56,701 nucleotides of DNA, from the NCBI GenBank assembly GCA_027036015.1, contig JALVTH010000004.1, positions 1 through 56,701 on the forward strand, given 5' to 3'. The translations under genes and the position numbers were made by a program. Under the pieces are notes generated by a model. It was not told where the DNA came from, made no database searches, and saw only the letters and a program-made list of their open reading frames with translations. Source of the DNA: Campylobacteraceae bacterium. Lineage in GTDB: Bacteria; Campylobacterota; Campylobacteria; Campylobacterales; Sulfurovaceae. Shown in pieces: positions 43,677-53,731 of this stretch (positions within the stretch are counted from its first letter, which is position 1; each line of letters opens with the position of its first letter).

Positions 43677-46067
43677 TTGCTCTTTTTTTGATAAAAGTTC
43701 TCTAACTTTAATAACTGAATCAGCATTGAGTGAGATAGAATCAATGCCTTGCTCAACCAAAAAGGTAGCAAGATCAGGATAATCTGAAGGAGATTGTCCA
43801 CAAATTCCAACATATTTATTAAGTTTTTTGCATATTTGAATGACTTGGGCAAATTGATACTTCATAGCTTCATTGCGCTCATCAAAAAGATGAGAGACCA
43901 AATCGCTGTCTCTATCAATGCCAAGAGTGAGTTGTGTTAAATCATTTGAGCCAATAGAGTATCCATCAAAAATTTCTAAAAATTTTTCAGCCAAAATCAC
44001 GTTTGAAGGAATTTCACACATTGCATAAACTTCTAAATTATTTTTCCCTTGAAAAAGACCAGCTTCGTTTAAAAGTGCAATAACCTTTTTGCCTTCTTGG
44101 GGAGTTCTTACAAATGGAATCATAAGTTTAACATTATCAAGTCCCATTTCTTCGCGAACATATCGCAAGGCTTCAAGTTCCCAAAGATATGCTTCTTTAT
44201 ACTCCTTGCTATAATAGCGGCTAGCACCCCTAAAGCCTATCATTGGATTTTCTTCATCTGGTTCAAAGCCTTTTGCACCAATAAGCTTTTTATATTCATT
44301 CGATTTAAAATCACTTGTTCTAACAATAACAGGGCGTGGATAAAAGGCTGCTGCAATCATTCCAACACCCTCACTGATTTTTTTGATAAAAAAATCTTTT
44401 GCATCTTCATATGCATCAATAAGATTTAAAATGTTTTCTTTCTCTTCAACCTCTTCTCCATAATAAATGGCTTTGAGTGCTAATGGATGCACTTTAATAT
44501 AGTTATTGATGATAAATTCCATTCGAGCTAACCCTACGCCATCAACCGGTAAAAATGAAAAGGCAAATGCTTTTGTTGGATTTCCAATATTAAGATAAAT
44601 TTTGGTTTTGAGAGGCTCTTTTTTAATGTGGATAATCTCTTTTGTAAAAGGCACTTTCCCTTCATAGACATACCCAATGTCACCTTGAGAGCAATCTGCA
44701 GTGACAATTTGGTCATTTTGTAACACTTTTGTAGCATTGTGGCACCCGACAATCGCTGGCACTCCAATCTCTCTTGCAACAATTGCGGCATGACACGTTC
44801 TTCCACCTCTATCAGTAATGACTGCACTTGCAATTTTCATTGCTGGTTCCCAATCTGGATCTGTTATTTGAGTAACTAATACATCACCTTTTTTAAAGGC
44901 GTTAAGTTCAGCTAAAGAGTTGATGATTCTTATTTTTCCACTTCCTATTTTTGAACCAATGGCAATTCCTTTTGTAAGTATTTTTTTAGGAGCTTTTTTA
45001 TCTAAAATATAGCGCTCTATTGTAGATATATCTTTATGGCTTTGAACTGTTTCAGGTCTTGCTTGTACAATATAGAGTTTATTATCATTGCCATCTTTTG
45101 CCCATTCAATATCCATTGGCTGGTACTTTTTTGCTTCTTTAGAATAATACTCTTCTATGATGAGAGCTTGGCGGGCTAACTCTTTTACTTCATCATCACT
45201 AATAGAAAAAATTGCTCTTTTACTTGGTGGCGTATCGACATTTATTGTTCGCTTTTCGCTATTGCCGTGAGCATAGATAAGTTTTTTTAATTTACTTCCA
45301 AGTTTTCTTTTAATAATTGCTTCTTTTCCTTCACGCAGTTTTGGTTTATAAACAACAAACTCATCTGGATTAACAATTCCACCAACAATATTTTCACCAA
45401 GTCCCCAAGAAGAAGTGATTAAAATGGCATCCCTAAAACCACTTTGAGTATCAATTGTAAAAATAACTCCACTACTTGCTTTATCGCTTCGAACCATTTT
45501 TTGCACGCAAATTGAAAGCCCAACATCAAAGTGGCTAAAACCTCTGCTTTGACGATAACTAATAGCTCTTGTAGTAAAAAGCGAAGCAAAACAGAGTTTG
45601 ACATACTTAATAAGTTCACTTTCTCCAACAACATTTAAATAGGTATCTTGCTGGCCGGCAAATGAAGCATCGGGTAAATCTTCAGCTGTAGCAGAGCTTC
45701 TAATTGCTACATCTGTGGCATCGCTATTGTATTCTTTGCTTAATATTTTATAAGCGTGCAAAATCTCTTGCAATAAATCTTTTGGTAAAGGAGTAGCAAA
45801 GATAAGTTCTCTAATTTGTTTTGAGCGGTTTTGTAACACTCCAATATCAATGATATCAATATCTGATAAAAGTTCATGGATTTTATCTTTTATTTTCCCT
45901 TTTTCTAAAAGATAAAAATAGGCTTTGGCTGTAATTGCAAAACCATTTGGTATATTAATGCCAAGTGGCGTTAAGTTTTGATACATTTTGCCAAGCGAAG
46001 CATTTTTTCCACCAACTAAAGATAAATCATCCATTTTTATTTCATTAAAAAACTTTATAAACTTCAT
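43671..46067 (-). CDS. ppsA: Phosphoenolpyruvate synthase
   Basis: A 798-residue enzyme making PEP from pyruvate and ATP. N-terminal ATP-binding part: [37 protein letters not shown] and [17 protein letters not shown]. Central phosphohistidine domain: [21 protein letters not shown]-terminal PEP/pyruvate barrel: [33 protein letters not shown] and [13 protein letters not shown]. It fits gluconeogenesis from acetyl-CoA-derived pyruvate in an autotroph. It has its own promoter. Confidence 0.95.
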   Translation of the reverse strand: MKFIKFFNEIKMDDLSLVGGKNASLGKMYQNLTPLGINIPNGFAITAKAYFYLLEKGKIKDKIHELLSDIDIIDIGVLQNRSKQIRELIFATPLPKDLLQEILHAYKILSKEYNSDATDVAIRSSATAEDLPDASFAGQQDTYLNVVGESELIKYVKLCFASLFTTRAISYRQSRGFSHFDVGLSICVQKMVRSDKASSGVIFTIDTQSGFRDAILITSSWGLGENIVGGIVNPDEFVVYKPKLREGKEAIIKRKLGSKLKKLIYAHGNSEKRTINVDTPPSKRAIFSISDDEVKELARQALIIEEYYSKEAKKYQPMDIEWAKDGNDNKLYIVQARPETVQSHKDISTIERYILDKKAPKKILTKGIAIGSKIGSGKIRIINSLAELNAFKKGDVLVTQITDPDWEPAMKIASAVITDRGGRTCHAAIVAREIGVPAIVGCHNATKVLQNDQIVTADCSQGDIGYVYEGKVPFTKEIIHIKKEPLKTKIYLNIGNPTKAFAFSFLPVDGVGLARMEFIINNYIKVHPLALKAIYYGEEVEEKENILNLIDAYEDAKDFFIKKISEGVGMIAAAFYPRPVIVRTSDFKSNEYKKLIGAKGFEPDEENPMIGFRGASRYYSKEYKEAYLWELEALRYVREEMGLDNVKLMIPFVRTPQEGKKVIALLNEAGLFQGKNNLEVYAMCEIPSNVILAEKFLEIFDGYSIGSNDLTQLTLGIDRDSDLVSHLFDERNEAMKYQFAQVIQICKKLNKYVGICGQSPSDYPDLATFLVEQGIDSISLNADSVIKVRELLSKKEQS

Positions 46068-46106
46068 AAGACATCCTTTTATATAATCCCAATTTTTGAA
46101 TATTTG

Positions 46107-46112
46107 ATTATA
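46107..46112 (-). promoter_or_regulatory. -10 of ppsA
   Basis: TATAAT on the minus strand, 39 nt before the ATG; preceded by GTGT, no clear -35. Confidence 0.5.
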
Positions 46113-46153
46113 ACACTACTTTTTCCTTTTAGCAATTTTTTTTAAAAATATTG

Positions 46154-46159
46154 TATAAT
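46154..46159 (+). promoter_or_regulatory. -10 of ridA
   Basis: TATAAT preceded by TTG, about 29 nt before the ridA ATG, which has AAGGAT as ribosome site. Confidence 0.5.
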
Positions 46160-46188
46160 TTTTGCCATCTTTTTAAAAAGGATAAAGA

Positions 46189-46560
46189 ATGCAAGTTGTA
46201 TCAACATCAAATGCACCACAAGCAATTGGTCCATATTCTCAAGCAATTATTGCTAATGGAATGGTTTTTACATCAGGTCAAATTGCACTTGATACAAATG
46301 GAAATATCGTAAGCGATGATGTGAAAGAGCAAACAAAACAGGTATTAAAAAATTTAAGCGAAGTTTTAAAAGCAGCTGGAAGTAGTTTAGATAAAGTAGT
46401 TAAAGCAACAATTTATTTAAGTGATATGAATGATTTTCAAGCTGTTAATGAAGTTTATGGTTCATTTTTTAATGAACATAAACCTGCAAGAAGCACTGTT
46501 GCAGTAAAAACATTGCCACTAAATGTAAAAGTTGAGATAGATTTTATTGCATTAGTGTAA
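46189..46560 (+). CDS. ridA: RidA family reactive intermediate deaminase
   Basis: A 123-residue trimeric enzyme that hydrolyses enamine/imine intermediates from PLP enzymes. Motifs: APQAIGPYSQAIIANGMVFTSG, GSSLDKVVKATIYLSDMNDF, and KPARSTVAVKTLPLNVKVEI with the active-site Arg. Monocistronic. Confidence 0.93.
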   Translation: MQVVSTSNAPQAIGPYSQAIIANGMVFTSGQIALDTNGNIVSDDVKEQTKQVLKNLSEVLKAAGSSLDKVVKATIYLSDMNDFQAVNEVYGSFFNEHKPARSTVAVKTLPLNVKVEIDFIALV

Positions 46561-46591
46561 ATTTTTAAATGAATATTAATAAAGTTTTGGC

Positions 46592-46597
46592 TACAAT
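46592..46597 (+). promoter_or_regulatory. -10 of rplU-rpmA
   Basis: TACAAT preceded by TTGGC (TGGC spacing close to an extended -10), 36 nt before rplU. Confidence 0.4.
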
Positions 46598-46633
46598 TGC
46601 GCACTAAGTCAAAAGTCTAAAAAGGGTAAAGGA

Positions 46634-46942
46634 ATGTATGCAATTATAAAAGCAAGCGGACAGCAATTTAAAGTTAAAGAAGGCGATATTATTTGCTTTG
46701 ATAAAATGGGCTTAGAGCCAAAAACAGAAGTAGAATTTAAAGAAGTGCTTGCCCTTTATAATGATGGAGAGTTAAAAGTTGGAACTCCATATGTAGAGGG
46801 AGCTGTTGTTAAAGGTGAAGTTATTAACGAAGGAAGAGATAAAAAAGTTATTATCTTCAAAAAAAGAAGAAGAAAAGATTCTAAAACAAAAAGAGGTTTT
46901 AGAAGAGATTTTACAAGAGTAAAAATTACTTCAATTGCATAA
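46634..46942 (+). CDS. rplU: 50S ribosomal protein L21
   Basis: A 102-residue L21: [20 protein letters not shown] at the N-terminus and [19 protein letters not shown] near the C-terminus, both conserved. It pairs with rpmA 9 nt downstream. Confidence 0.95.
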   Translation: MYAIIKASGQQFKVKEGDIICFDKMGLEPKTEVEFKEVLALYNDGELKVGTPYVEGAVVKGEVINEGRDKKVIIFKKRRRKDSKTKRGFRRDFTRVKITSIA

Positions 46943-46951
46943 GGAGAAAAA

Positions 46952-47206
46952 ATGGCACACAAGAAAGGACAAGGTTCAACCCAGAATAACCGTGACTCTG
47001 CAGGACGCCGCCTTGGTATTAAAAAATTTGGTGGTGAAAGAGTAATTCCAGGAAATATTATTGTTCGCCAAAGAGGAACAAAAATTATTCCAGGCACAGG
47101 TGTTGGAATTGGAAAAGATCATACAATTTATGCTTTAATTGAAGGCGTAGTTAAGTTTGACAATAAAACAAGAAACAAAAAAAGAGTTTCTGTAATTCCT
47201 GCATAA
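46952..47206 (+). CDS. rpmA: 50S ribosomal protein L27
   Basis: An 84-residue L27 starting [20 protein letters not shown], with [19 protein letters not shown]. There is no cleavable N-terminal extension. obgE, which often follows rpmA, is not here. Confidence 0.96.
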   Translation: MAHKKGQGSTQNNRDSAGRRLGIKKFGGERVIPGNIIVRQRGTKIIPGTGVGIGKDHTIYALIEGVVKFDNKTRNKKRVSVIPA

Positions 47207-47207
47207 A

Positions 47208-47223
47208 GCAAGCTTTTGCTTGC
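47208..47223 (+). terminator. Hairpin after rpmA
   Basis: GCAAGC-TTTT-GCTTGC directly after the stop, followed by CTTCTGTT; weak T tract. The following 266 nt to icd are AT-rich and show no gene; a TTGACT at about 47348 has no well-spaced -10. Confidence 0.5.
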
Positions 47224-47489
47224 CTTCTGTTACAAATCTACACATAAAAAGAAGCTACATTTTTATAAAAAATCTTTTATTTAATTTTTTTAAATACTTA
47301 TCGAAACAGATAGATTTTATCTAACTATTTTAATAAGAGTTCCTTTTGACTACAATAAGATGTTATGTGTGTTAATATGAAACACAATGAAAGCTTTTAT
47401 ATAAAAGTTTGCGTAGTTAATTAACACTTTATTCTTAAATTGTTAAACTTTATTTTATAAGAAACTAATAAATAAAAGGAGCTTTTTAG

Positions 47490-49658
47490 ATGTCAAAGCC
47501 AAAAATTATATGGACCAAGATTGATGAGGCGCCAGCTTTAGCAACATATTCTCTCTATCCAATTGTAGAGAAGTTTTTAAAAGAAGCAGGTGTTGAGATT
47601 GAACAAAGCGATATTTCACTTGCTGGAAGAGTACTTGCTGCATTTGGTTATATGGATGATGAACTTGCAAAACTTGGTGAATTTGTAAACAAGCCAGAAG
47701 CAAATATTATTAAATTACCAAATATCTCAGCTAGCGTTCCACAGCTTAAAGCATGTATTGCAGAGTTACAAGAAAAAGGATTTGATTTACCAAATTACCC
47801 AGAAAATCCAGAGAGCGAAGAAGAAAAAGAGATTGCCGCAAAATATGCAAAATGTCTTGGTAGTGCTGTAAATCCTGTGCTTAGACAAGGAAATTCAGAT
47901 AGACGTGCAGCTGCCGCTGTTAAAAAATTTGCTCAAAAACATCCACCAAGATTAAAGCCATTTTCACCTGATTGTAAAGCATACGTTGCTTATATGAATG
48001 AGGGTGATTTTTATGAAAATGAACAATCTGTAATTGCGACAAAAGATGATAACTATACAATTGAACTCAATGGAAAAGTAATTAAAACAATTGATAATGT
48101 TGAAAAAGATGAAGTAGTTTCAGCTTCTTTTATGAGTGCAAAAAAATTAAGCACTTTTCTTGCTCAAACTATTGAAGATGCAAAAGCAAAAGATTTGCTA
48201 TGGTCAATTCATCTAAAAGCTACAATGATGAAAGTTAGTGACCCGATTATGTTTGGGCATGCTGTAAAAGAGTTTTTTAAAGAAGTTTTTGAAAAATATG
48301 CTGATGAGTTTGAAAAGCTTGGCGTAAATCCAGATTTAGGAATTGGTGATCTACTCAAAAAAATTGAAAAAAGTGAGAAGAAAGAAGAGATTAAAGCTGA
48401 TATTGAGCGCATTATCAAAGAGGGTAAACCAAACATTGCAATGGTTGATAGCGATAACTTGATTACTAATTTACACTTTTCAAATGATATTATTATTGAT
48501 GCTTCTATGCCACCAGTAATTCGAGAGGGTGGTAAAATGTGGAATAAAGAGGGCGAACTTCAAGAGTGTGTTGCTGTAATTCCAGATAGAAGCTATGCTT
48601 TAATGTATGATGAAATTTTAGAAGATTGTAAAGAAAAAGGACAATTTGACCCATCTACCATGGGACATGTAAGTAATGTTGGATTAATGGCAAAAAAAGC
48701 AGAAGAGTATGGAAGCCACCCATATACTTTTAGAGTGCCAGAAGATGGAGTGGTAGAAGTTAAAGATAGCGATGGCAATGTTTTAATGAGCTTTAAAGTT
48801 GAAAAAGGTGATATTTGGAGAGCTTATAGGGCAAAAGATGATGCAATTAAAGATTGGATTCGCTTAGCACATGAGCGAGGTAAATTAACTGGTGATCCAA
48901 TTGTATTCTGGCTTGATAGCAACAGAGCTCACGATGCTAATATGATTAAAAAAGTAGTAGAATACCTACCTCAATATCTTGAAAAAGAGCCAATTGAATA
49001 TCATATTATGGCGCCAAAACTTGCAATGAGATATACTCTAAAAAGAAGTAGAGCAGGACTTAATACAATTAGCGTTACTGGAAACGTTTTAAGAGATTAT
49101 TTAACTGACCTATTTCCGATTTTAGAGCTTGGAACAAGTGCTAAGATGATGTCAATTGTTCCTCTCCTTGCTGGTGGAGGATTGTTTGAAACTGGTGCAG
49201 GAGGAAGTGCGCCTAAACATGTGCAACAATTCTTAAAAGAGTCTCATTTAAGATGGGATAGCTTAGGTGAATTTTTAGCTTTAGCTGAGAGTCTTAGAAT
49301 GATTTATAACAAAACAGGTAATGAAAAAGTAAAAGAAGTGCTTGATGCTTTAGATAAAGCAAACGAAGCATATTTAGAAAATAATAAAGCTCCAAGCAGA
49401 AAAGCTGGTGAACCAGATAACAAAGCAAGTCATTTTTATTTGGCAATGTATTGGGCAAAAGAGCTTGGAAAAACAAATCCAAAATTTGCTGAAGTTGCTA
49501 AAAAGTTAGAAGAAAACGAAGAAAAAATTTTGCAAGAACTCTTAAGTGTAGAAGGTAAGCCAGCTGATATTGGTGGTTATTATAAGATGGACGATGCAAA
49601 AGCAGAAGCTGCGATGAGACCATCTAAAACCTTTAATGAAATAATTGATTCTATTTAG
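47490..49658 (+). CDS. icd: Isocitrate dehydrogenase (NADP), monomeric type
   Basis: A 722-residue monomeric isocitrate dehydrogenase, start IWTKIDEAPALATYSLYPIV. Diagnostic parts: NPVLRQGNSDRRAAAAVK, GDFYENEQSVIA, LWSIHLKATMMKVSDPIMFG, NVGLMAKKAEEYGSHPYTF and ETGAGGSAPKHVQQF. It interconverts isocitrate and 2-oxoglutarate, and in an autotroph could run reductively. AAAGGAG precedes the ATG. It is followed by a strong terminator, then mdh and fumarase. Confidence 0.95.
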   Translation: MSKPKIIWTKIDEAPALATYSLYPIVEKFLKEAGVEIEQSDISLAGRVLAAFGYMDDELAKLGEFVNKPEANIIKLPNISASVPQLKACIAELQEKGFDLPNYPENPESEEEKEIAAKYAKCLGSAVNPVLRQGNSDRRAAAAVKKFAQKHPPRLKPFSPDCKAYVAYMNEGDFYENEQSVIATKDDNYTIELNGKVIKTIDNVEKDEVVSASFMSAKKLSTFLAQTIEDAKAKDLLWSIHLKATMMKVSDPIMFGHAVKEFFKEVFEKYADEFEKLGVNPDLGIGDLLKKIEKSEKKEEIKADIERIIKEGKPNIAMVDSDNLITNLHFSNDIIIDASMPPVIREGGKMWNKEGELQECVAVIPDRSYALMYDEILEDCKEKGQFDPSTMGHVSNVGLMAKKAEEYGSHPYTFRVPEDGVVEVKDSDGNVLMSFKVEKGDIWRAYRAKDDAIKDWIRLAHERGKLTGDPIVFWLDSNRAHDANMIKKVVEYLPQYLEKEPIEYHIMAPKLAMRYTLKRSRAGLNTISVTGNVLRDYLTDLFPILELGTSAKMMSIVPLLAGGGLFETGAGGSAPKHVQQFLKESHLRWDSLGEFLALAESLRMIYNKTGNEKVKEVLDALDKANEAYLENNKAPSRKAGEPDNKASHFYLAMYWAKELGKTNPKFAEVAKKLEENEEKILQELLSVEGKPADIGGYYKMDDAKAEAAMRPSKTFNEIIDSI

Positions 49659-49684
49659 TAACTAAACTTTAGTATTATTTCTTG

Positions 49685-49707
49685 CACCGCTTTAGGCGGT
49701 GTTTTTT
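49685..49707 (+). terminator. Rho-independent terminator after icd
   Basis: CACCGC-TTTAG-GCGGTG hairpin followed by six Ts, 26 nt after the icd stop. It separates icd from mdh transcription. Confidence 0.85.
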
Positions 49708-49721
49708 ATTTCTACATCATT

Positions 49722-49802
49722 GCACTCTTAGGCTCAAAAAAACACAAAATACAATTAAAAGCTTTCATAGCTTTTAGTTGTGTTTTGAAGGCCTAAGAGT
49801 GC
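49722..49802. repeat. 81-nt imperfect inverted repeat in mdh leader
   Basis: Ends GCACTCTTAGGC and GCCTAAGAGTGC pair perfectly (12 bp). Inside, AAACACAA pairs with TTGTGTTT, and AAAAGCT with AGCTTTT around loop TTCAT. The structure ends 7 nt before the AAGGAG of mdh. No T tract follows, so it is not a simple terminator; it could be a regulatory leader, a small RNA or a MITE-like insertion. Confidence 0.7.
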
Positions 49803-49820
49803 AGCTTACAAGGAGATTTA

Positions 49821-50789
49821 ATGGAGAAAAAGCGAGGAAAGAAAGTTAGCATAATTGGAGCAGGTAATGTTGGAGCAACCGTTGCTTTTATTTTAGCAAT
49901 GAATGGAAATTGTCATGAAATTTGGTTAAGAGATAGAAACCCAGATATCTCAAAAGGAAAAGCGCTTGATATGAGTCAAGCGGCAAATGCAGCAAGAAGC
50001 CATACAATTGTAAAAGTTGCTGAAGAAGCAAGCGATTTAAAAGATAGTGATATTGTTGTAATTACGGCTGGAAGCCCAAGAAAACCTGGTATGAGCAGAG
50101 AAGATTTATTAATGATAAATGCTGAGATTACCAAAGAAGTTGTTTTAGATGTAAAAAAATATGCGCCAGATTCAATTATTGTTATGGTTTCAAACCCGCT
50201 TGATGTGATGACTTATGTTGCGCTTAAAGTTTCTGGTTTTCCAAAAGAGCGCGTTGTTGGAATGGCTGGAATTTTAGATAGCGCAAGAATGGCGCATTTT
50301 ATTTATGAAAAAATTGGATATGGAGCTGGGCAAATTAGAGCAAGTGTTATGGGTGGACATGGTGATTCTATGGTGCCACTTGCAAAATATTCAACTGTTG
50401 CTGGAGTTCCGCTTGGAGATATTTTAAGTAAAGAAGAGATTGATGAAATTGTTGAGCGCACCAGACATGGTGGAGCTGAAATTGTTGGGTATTTAAAAAC
50501 AGGATCAGCCTATTATGCTCCAGCAAAAGCAACGGCAATTATGGTTGAAGCAATTTTAAAAGATACAAAACAAATCTATCCATGTGCTGTTTATTTAGAT
50601 GGGCATTATGGATATAAAGATGTAGTTTCAGGTGTGCCTGTTGCACTTGGAGCAAATGGGGTTGAGAAGCTTTTTGAGATGCATCTTGACGATGAAGAGA
50701 AGATGCTTTTTGATAAGAGCGTAAAATCTGTGAAAAGAATGATTGATGTTTTAAAAGAGCAAAAATTCTTTGATAATTTAAATTCATAA
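49821..50789 (+). CDS. mdh: Malate dehydrogenase
   Basis: A 322-residue NAD-dependent dehydrogenase of the LDH-like malate dehydrogenase group. [18 protein letters not shown] binds [20 protein letters not shown] carries the substrate Arg loop, [12 protein letters not shown] and GHGDSMVPL with the catalytic His follow. It heads mdh-fumarase alpha-fumarase beta. Confidence 0.93.
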   Translation: MEKKRGKKVSIIGAGNVGATVAFILAMNGNCHEIWLRDRNPDISKGKALDMSQAANAARSHTIVKVAEEASDLKDSDIVVITAGSPRKPGMSREDLLMINAEITKEVVLDVKKYAPDSIIVMVSNPLDVMTYVALKVSGFPKERVVGMAGILDSARMAHFIYEKIGYGAGQIRASVMGGHGDSMVPLAKYSTVAGVPLGDILSKEEIDEIVERTRHGGAEIVGYLKTGSAYYAPAKATAIMVEAILKDTKQIYPCAVYLDGHYGYKDVVSGVPVALGANGVEKLFEMHLDDEEKMLFDKSVKSVKRMIDVLKEQKFFDNLNS

Positions 50790-50801
50790 AAAGGGATAAA
50801 A

Positions 50802-51653
50802 ATGAGAGAAGTACAATATCAAGACATTGTAACAGCCGTTAAGAATTTAATCTTAACAACAGCTACTAATTTGCCAGAAGATACTATTAAAGCGCTTGAG
50901 AAAGCCTATGAAGAAGAAAAATCAGATGTTGCAAGAGAGGTTATTAAGCAACTTTTAGAAAATGCAAAAATTGCAAGAGAAGAAAAGCGTCCACTTTGTC
51001 AAGATACCGGACTTGCGGTTTTCTTTGTAAAGCTTGGACAAGATGTAAGAGTAGTTGGTGGAAACATTAAAGATGCAATTAATGAAGGAACGGAGCTTGG
51101 TTATAAAGAAGGGTATTTGAGAGCTTCTACTTGTAATTGTTTTACAAGAGCTAACTTAAAAGATACAGTGGGTTATAACTTACCTGCAATCATTCATTTT
51201 GATATTGTTGAGGGCGATAAGATAGAGATTGAATATGCTGCAAAAGGTGGGGGAAGCGAGAATGTAAGTCGTGCAAAAGTGCTTCCTCCAGCAGCTGGTA
51301 AACAAGGTATTATTGAATTTGTAAAAGAGGTAATTAGCGATGCTGGTGGAAATCCTTGCCCTCCAATTACCGTTGGCGTTGGAATTGGTGGAACATTTGA
51401 AAAAGCAGCAATCAGTTCAAAGCATGCTCTTTTTAGAGATGTAGGCACAAGAAATCCAGATCCAGAGCTTGATGCTCTTGAGCAAGAGATTCTAGAAGAA
51501 GTAAACAAACTTGGAATTGGAGCAATGGGAATGGGTGGAACTAAAACAGCTTTAGCAGTTCATATTGAAGCTAATCCATGTCACATTGCTTCTTTACCGG
51601 TATCAGTGAATGTTCAATGTCATAGTTCAAGACACAATCATATTACAATTTAA
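50802..51653 (+). CDS. Fumarate hydratase class I, alpha subunit
   Basis: A 283-residue subunit of the iron-sulfur (class I) two-subunit fumarase. Cluster Cys residues lie in RPLCQDTGLAVFF, RASTCNCFTRANL and CHSSRHN near the C-terminus. KGGGSENVSRAKVLPPAAGK and GMGGTKTALAVHIE are conserved. Tartrate dehydratase TtdA is the paralogous alternative; the neighbouring mdh favours fumarase. It starts 12 nt after mdh. Confidence 0.92.
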   Translation: MREVQYQDIVTAVKNLILTTATNLPEDTIKALEKAYEEEKSDVAREVIKQLLENAKIAREEKRPLCQDTGLAVFFVKLGQDVRVVGGNIKDAINEGTELGYKEGYLRASTCNCFTRANLKDTVGYNLPAIIHFDIVEGDKIEIEYAAKGGGSENVSRAKVLPPAAGKQGIIEFVKEVISDAGGNPCPPITVGVGIGGTFEKAAISSKHALFRDVGTRNPDPELDALEQEILEEVNKLGIGAMGMGGTKTALAVHIEANPCHIASLPVSVNVQCHSSRHNHITI

Positions 51654-51663
51654 AGGGTAGAAA

Positions 51664-52221
51664 ATGGCAACATATCATTTAACAACACCACTTAGCGAAG
51701 AAGATGTAAGAAAGCTTAAAGCTGGAGATGTAGTTTATTTAAGCGGAACACTATATACTGCACGTGATGCGGCGCATAAGCGTTTAGTTGAATTGATTGA
51801 AAAAGGAGAGGATCTGCCTTTTGAGCTTGAAGGAAGCGTAATTTATTTTGTTGGTCCTACTCCTCCAAAACCGGGTGAACCAATAGGAAGTGCTGGACCA
51901 ACAACAAGTTATAGAATGGATAGTTATTCACCAACACTTATTAAGCATGGTTCACGCGGTATGATTGGGAAGGGTAAAAGAAATCAAGCAGTAAAAGATG
52001 CATGTGTAAAATATGGAGCCATCTATTTTGGAGCAACTGGAGGTGCTGGAGCATTACTCGGTAAAAAAATTAAATCTGCTGAAGTTATTGCTTATCCAGA
52101 GCTTGGGCCAGAAGCAATTAGAAAAATTGAAGTAGAAGATTTTCCAGTAACCGTTATTAACGATACTTACGGTAACGATTTATACGAAATGGGAAGAGCT
52201 CAGTTTGAAGTAAAAGAATAA
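51664..52221 (+). CDS. Fumarate hydratase class I, beta subunit
   Basis: A 185-residue beta subunit with LSGTLYTARDAAHKRLVELI, YFVGPTPPKPGEPIGSAGPT, YSPTLIKHGSRGMIGKGKR and FGATGGAGALLGKKI. It completes the active site of fumarase for malate-fumarate interconversion. Starts 10 nt after the alpha subunit. Confidence 0.92.
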   Translation: MATYHLTTPLSEEDVRKLKAGDVVYLSGTLYTARDAAHKRLVELIEKGEDLPFELEGSVIYFVGPTPPKPGEPIGSAGPTTSYRMDSYSPTLIKHGSRGMIGKGKRNQAVKDACVKYGAIYFGATGGAGALLGKKIKSAEVIAYPELGPEAIRKIEVEDFPVTVINDTYGNDLYEMGRAQFEVKE

Positions 52222-52226
52222 TCTTT

Positions 52227-52241
52227 GCGGCATTTTGCCGC
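52227..52241 (+). terminator. Terminator after fumarase genes
   Basis: GCGGCA-TTT-TGCCGC hairpin followed by TTTCTTGCTTTTTC, 5 nt after the stop. Confidence 0.65.
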
Positions 52242-52317
52242 TTTCTTGCTTTTTCTTCTTTAATTAAGATAAATTTAATCCTATTTAGCTATCTTTAAGC
52301 AAAAAATAAGGATAGTT

Positions 52318-53701
52318 ATGAAAAAAGTTGCAATTATTGGCGGTGGTGTTGCAGGGGTAAGTGCAGCTTTAATGCTTGAAGAAGATATAACGCTTTTTGA
52401 GAAAAAAGATTCACTTGTTAGCGGTCCACCTTTTTGTCATTTACATGCTGGTGGGAATCTTTATCCAGATATCTCTTTAGATGAGTGTAAACAGCTTTTA
52501 GTTGAATCAATTGAGTTTGCTAAGTTTTATCCTTTTGTTATTGATTATCGTCCAACAATTTTTGCTTTTCCAAAAAGTTGTGAAAAAAGTCCACAATTTT
52601 TATTAAATCGACTTGAGACTTTGCAAGAGCTTTATGAAAATTTAGTTGCAAAAGATAGTTCAAATAAAGTATTAGGTGAACCAAAAAACTATTTTCAAGT
52701 TTTTGAGAAAGAAGATATTCTTGCCCTAAAAAAACTTCCTACTCCAAAAAAGCCTCAAAGTATGCAAGATTGGCTTATACCATTTGCTAAAGAGGTCAAT
52801 ATTGAGGCTTTACAATATCCTATTTTTTTAGTTAATGAATTTGGTATTAATCTTTTTTGTTTTCTCAGCAGGGGTAGAGTGGGTTCTTAAACAAAAAGAA
52901 AATGTAAAACTTTTAACCAATACTAAAGTTATCGATGTAAGAAAAATAAAAGATAAATTTTTGCTTCGCTATACAAGTGGCGATGCATTGTTAGAAGAAA
53001 AATTTGATTATCTTATAAATGCGGCTGGGTTTGAGAGTGGTTTTATTGATAAAAAATTAGGATTCAAGCGCCAAAGGATGGTTGAATTTAAAGCAGCATT
53101 CGTTTGCAAGTGGGAAAAAGCAAAAAGTTATTATCCAGAGATAATTTTTCATGGCAAAAGAGGAACAAAAAGAGGAATGGCACAATTTACTCCATATAAT
53201 GAGGGATATTTTCAGCTTCATGGTATGAGTAAAGATATTACACTCTTTAATGATGGACTTTTTGGAACAAAAGAAGCACATATTACTTTGCCTCAAAAAT
53301 ATTTAGATAAAATTGAAAAAGGCTGGAGTGAAGAAGAAGTGCTAATAAGAGCTCAAAGAGCCATTGAGTTTTTTACAAATTTTATTCCAAGATTTAGCAT
53401 GGAAGCTACTCCAACAAAGGTTCCTCTTTTTGGAGCTCAACAAATTCCGGGTAATAATCCAAGTTTAAGAGCGGCAGAGGTGAGTTTTGAAAAAAATTAT
53501 GCAAGATGTGAAATTGTTAAAGTCTCTTCAGCTCTTGCAATGGTAAGAAGTATTGCAAAAAAGTTTAATTTACATTTAACAAATAAACAAAGTTTAAAAG
53601 TGCCAAAGGAAATTACGCAACGCGCAATGAAGATTGCTCAAAGTAGGGGATTTCCAAAAGAACTTGGAAAAATTTTATACTCTAAAAATTTTTTGCTATA
53701 A
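52318..53701 (+). pseudogene. FAD-dependent oxidoreductase, frameshifted in a T6 tract
   Basis: Two frames (52318-52890 and 52835-53701) make one protein of about 460 residues. The N-terminus has the FAD-binding VAIIGGGVAGVSAALML and acidic TLFEKKDSL; the C-terminal part has LINAAGFESGFIDK and FGAQQIPGNNPSLRAAEVSF. The first frame runs NEFGINLFCFLSRG and stops; the second carries FSAGVEWVLKQ. Removing one T from 52853-52858 joins them as NLFVFSAGVEW. The substrate is unknown. It is either a pseudogene, a slippage-expressed gene or an assembly error. Confidence 0.75.
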
Positions 53702-53702
53702 T
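53695..53702 (+). promoter_or_regulatory. -10 promoter of DAHP synthase gene
   Basis: TGC then TATAAT (53697-53702), overlapping the stop of the preceding oxidoreductase, 30 nt before the ATG. Confidence 0.55.
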
Positions 53703-53731
53703 CTCTTTTAATTTTTCAAAAAGGTTTTATA

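Noticed and set aside
47207-47489. obgE or another gene after rpmA
   Set aside because: Only a 15-codon frame and AT-rich sequence are present.
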